From Crocinitomicaceae bacterium (lineage in GTDB: Bacteria > Bacteroidota > Bacteroidia > Flavobacteriales_D > Crocinitomicaceae), in assembly GCA_022447585.1 (NCBI GenBank), contig JAKVAR010000006.1:496001-560000 (forward strand): DNA of 64,000 nt, given 5' to 3'. The position numbers were made by a program, and so were the translations under genes. The notes below the pieces were generated by a model, which ran no database searches, was not told where the DNA came from, and saw nothing but the letters and a program-made list of their open reading frames with translations. Of the stretch, positions 63,109 through 64,000 are shown in pieces. Position 1 is the stretch's first letter; each line of letters begins with the position of its first letter.

Positions 63109-64000
63109 TATTTCAATATTGGTTCTTTATAACCTTTTTGCCCTTTCCATAGGTTTGTGTATGGGTTGTAGTTACAGGTTAATGGGCGGCCTTTTTTGTG
63201 TTTAACTTGAACTCGACAATCATTGCATATATATCTAAATTCACATCCATTGCAAATTTCGATATCATCCTTTTTTATATTCCAATATTCTGTTTCTAAT
63301 TGAACATTATTAATCAATTCAAGTGATTCGATATGTCCAATGGATGTCGAAATTGAAGGACAGTTTTTAATGTTTCCTTGAATATCAACACCAATCTTCT
63401 TGTACAAACATGAATTAAAGTTCATGCTTTTTAGAATGTGTTTTTTTGTATGAGAAAAATAATTTGGGTGAATATTTCCGCAGTTGTTTGAAGAGTGAAT
63501 CTTTTCTTTAATGAAAATTCTTTTTTTGTTTGGTAGATCAATTTCAAACTTCAATTCGTTGGCAGAATGGAATACGATGTTGTTTATTTTTGGGTTCTCC
63601 ATGACAAAACTTTCAAATGAATGAACCAGTTCCTCAGAGAAAGGAACCAGAAATTCTATGCTTTCTATATGTGAGCTTTCAATTAAGTTCAGTATAAGAT
63701 TAAGTTCTTCAATTTTTGGTTGATCAAAGTATCGCACTTGACAGAACTTTACAATTAAGGAGTCCATCCAATCAAAAGCTTTTTCTAAGCTATAATTTGA
63801 GTCTAGGTTCCTATCTATTATAGCCGATTCAATTATGGAGGGTGTTTGAAATTCAGTAGAAATTGAAGGAAACTGACTTCTCAATGATTTCGGGATTTGA
63901 ATAAGTATTTGTCTCGATATTAAGTATTCAAAATCTTCGCGAGAAATAGAGTCAACATCAAAATTTTCATTTTTTGAAATATGAAAATCCACATGATACC
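63108..64000 (-). CDS. gwsS: grasp-with-spasm SPASM-domain peptide maturase, 5' end beyond the window
   Basis: The frame is open to the right edge; a GTG at 63992-63990 could start it, but the family is longer (about 340-350 residues), so some 50 N-terminal residues are probably missing. The C-terminal half has a SPASM-like cysteine pattern: NSCLYKKIGVDIQGNIKNCP, then IEICNGCEFRYICNDCRVQV and a last Cys in LTCNYNP. No CxxxCxxC radical-SAM motif is seen in the visible part, as is usual for this group. In grasp-with-spasm systems it works with an ATP-grasp ligase on a small core peptide; both should lie just right of the window. It heads the exporter operon. Confidence 0.8.
   Translation of the reverse strand, partial: YHVDFHISKNENFDVDSISREDFEYLISRQILIQIPKSLRSQFPSISTEFQTPSIIESAIIDRNLDSNYSLEKAFDWMDSLIVKFCQVRYFDQPKIEELNLILNLIESSHIESIEFLVPFSEELVHSFESFVMENPKINNIVFHSANELKFEIDLPNKKRIFIKEKIHSSNNCGNIHPNYFSHTKKHILKSMNFNSCLYKKIGVDIQGNIKNCPSISTSIGHIESLELINNVQLETEYWNIKKDDIEICNGCEFRYICNDCRVQVKHKKGRPLTCNYNPYTNLWKGQKGYKEPILK

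Noticed and set aside
1..64000. CRISPR arrays, tRNA and rRNA genes
   Set aside because: No regularly spaced repeats and no cloverleaf-like sequence were seen in the gaps between genes.

Overview
The window comes from an AT-rich Bacteroidota genome, most like a free-living member of the Flavobacteriales/Crocinitomicaceae type; the family is a guess, the phylum is well supported. Evidence for the phylum: -7 elements of the TAnnTTTG type in front of several genes, the remains of a type IX secretion (T9SS) cargo with its C-terminal sorting domain, a triple-function propeller/histidine-kinase sensor with a LytTR partner, SpvB/RHS giant proteins of the Bacteroidota kind, and a grasp-with-spasm peptide maturase.

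Left part (1-14163), mostly housekeeping and catabolism: the 5' part of a small membrane protein, gpsA, a monofunctional aspartate kinase, a feoA-feoB-small Cys-rich membrane protein iron operon, a FucP-like transporter, an AraC regulator, and a complete four-enzyme trans-4-hydroxy-L-proline pathway (deaminase, ketoglutarate semialdehyde dehydrogenase, 2-epimerase, D-amino acid dehydrogenase), then a DinB-like protein and ttcA. From 14164 to 16006 lies a decayed region with a small orphan gene, a clear terminator and a T9SS-cargo pseudogene.

Centre (16007-32629): a periplasmic-propeller histidine kinase and LytTR regulator, a NarL-type regulator, then a tightly overlapping run of 13 genes that encodes a type II secretion / type IV pilus-like machine: a YwqK/MORN-like exported protein, a GspK-like protein with a beta-helix-like body, two minor prepilins, GspF, a GspG-like major pseudopilin with a calcium-type loop, a minimal prepilin peptidase, GspE, the secretin GspD, GspL/PilM-N-like, GspM/PilO-like, a lipoprotein and a GspC/PilP-like protein. 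A second NarL-type regulator follows. Clusters of ACGT-centred sites lie upstream of both regulated blocks.

Right of it (32737-52541) is one apparently single operon of Sec-exported proteins: two secreted proteins, an OmpH/Skp-like chaperone, a lipoprotein, a 2211-aa SpvB-like shell protein, a LolA-like protein, and a 2522-aa RHS protein with a unique C-terminal toxin-like domain, followed by two small membrane proteins that are candidate immunity proteins (the second, 59 aa, is easily missed). The most interesting hypothesis of the window is that the T2SS-like machine and the RHS operon form one co-regulated toxin delivery system.

Right end (52542-64000): a terminator, an IS3-type transposase, an orphan type I restriction subunit HsdR with a YgjP-like metalloprotein but no HsdM/HsdS, and on the minus strand a peptide-export operon: SPASM peptide maturase (cut by the window edge), C39-peptidase ABC transporter, HlyD-like adaptor and TolC-like channel, i.e. 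the export half of a ribosomally made, modified peptide (graspetide-type) locus.
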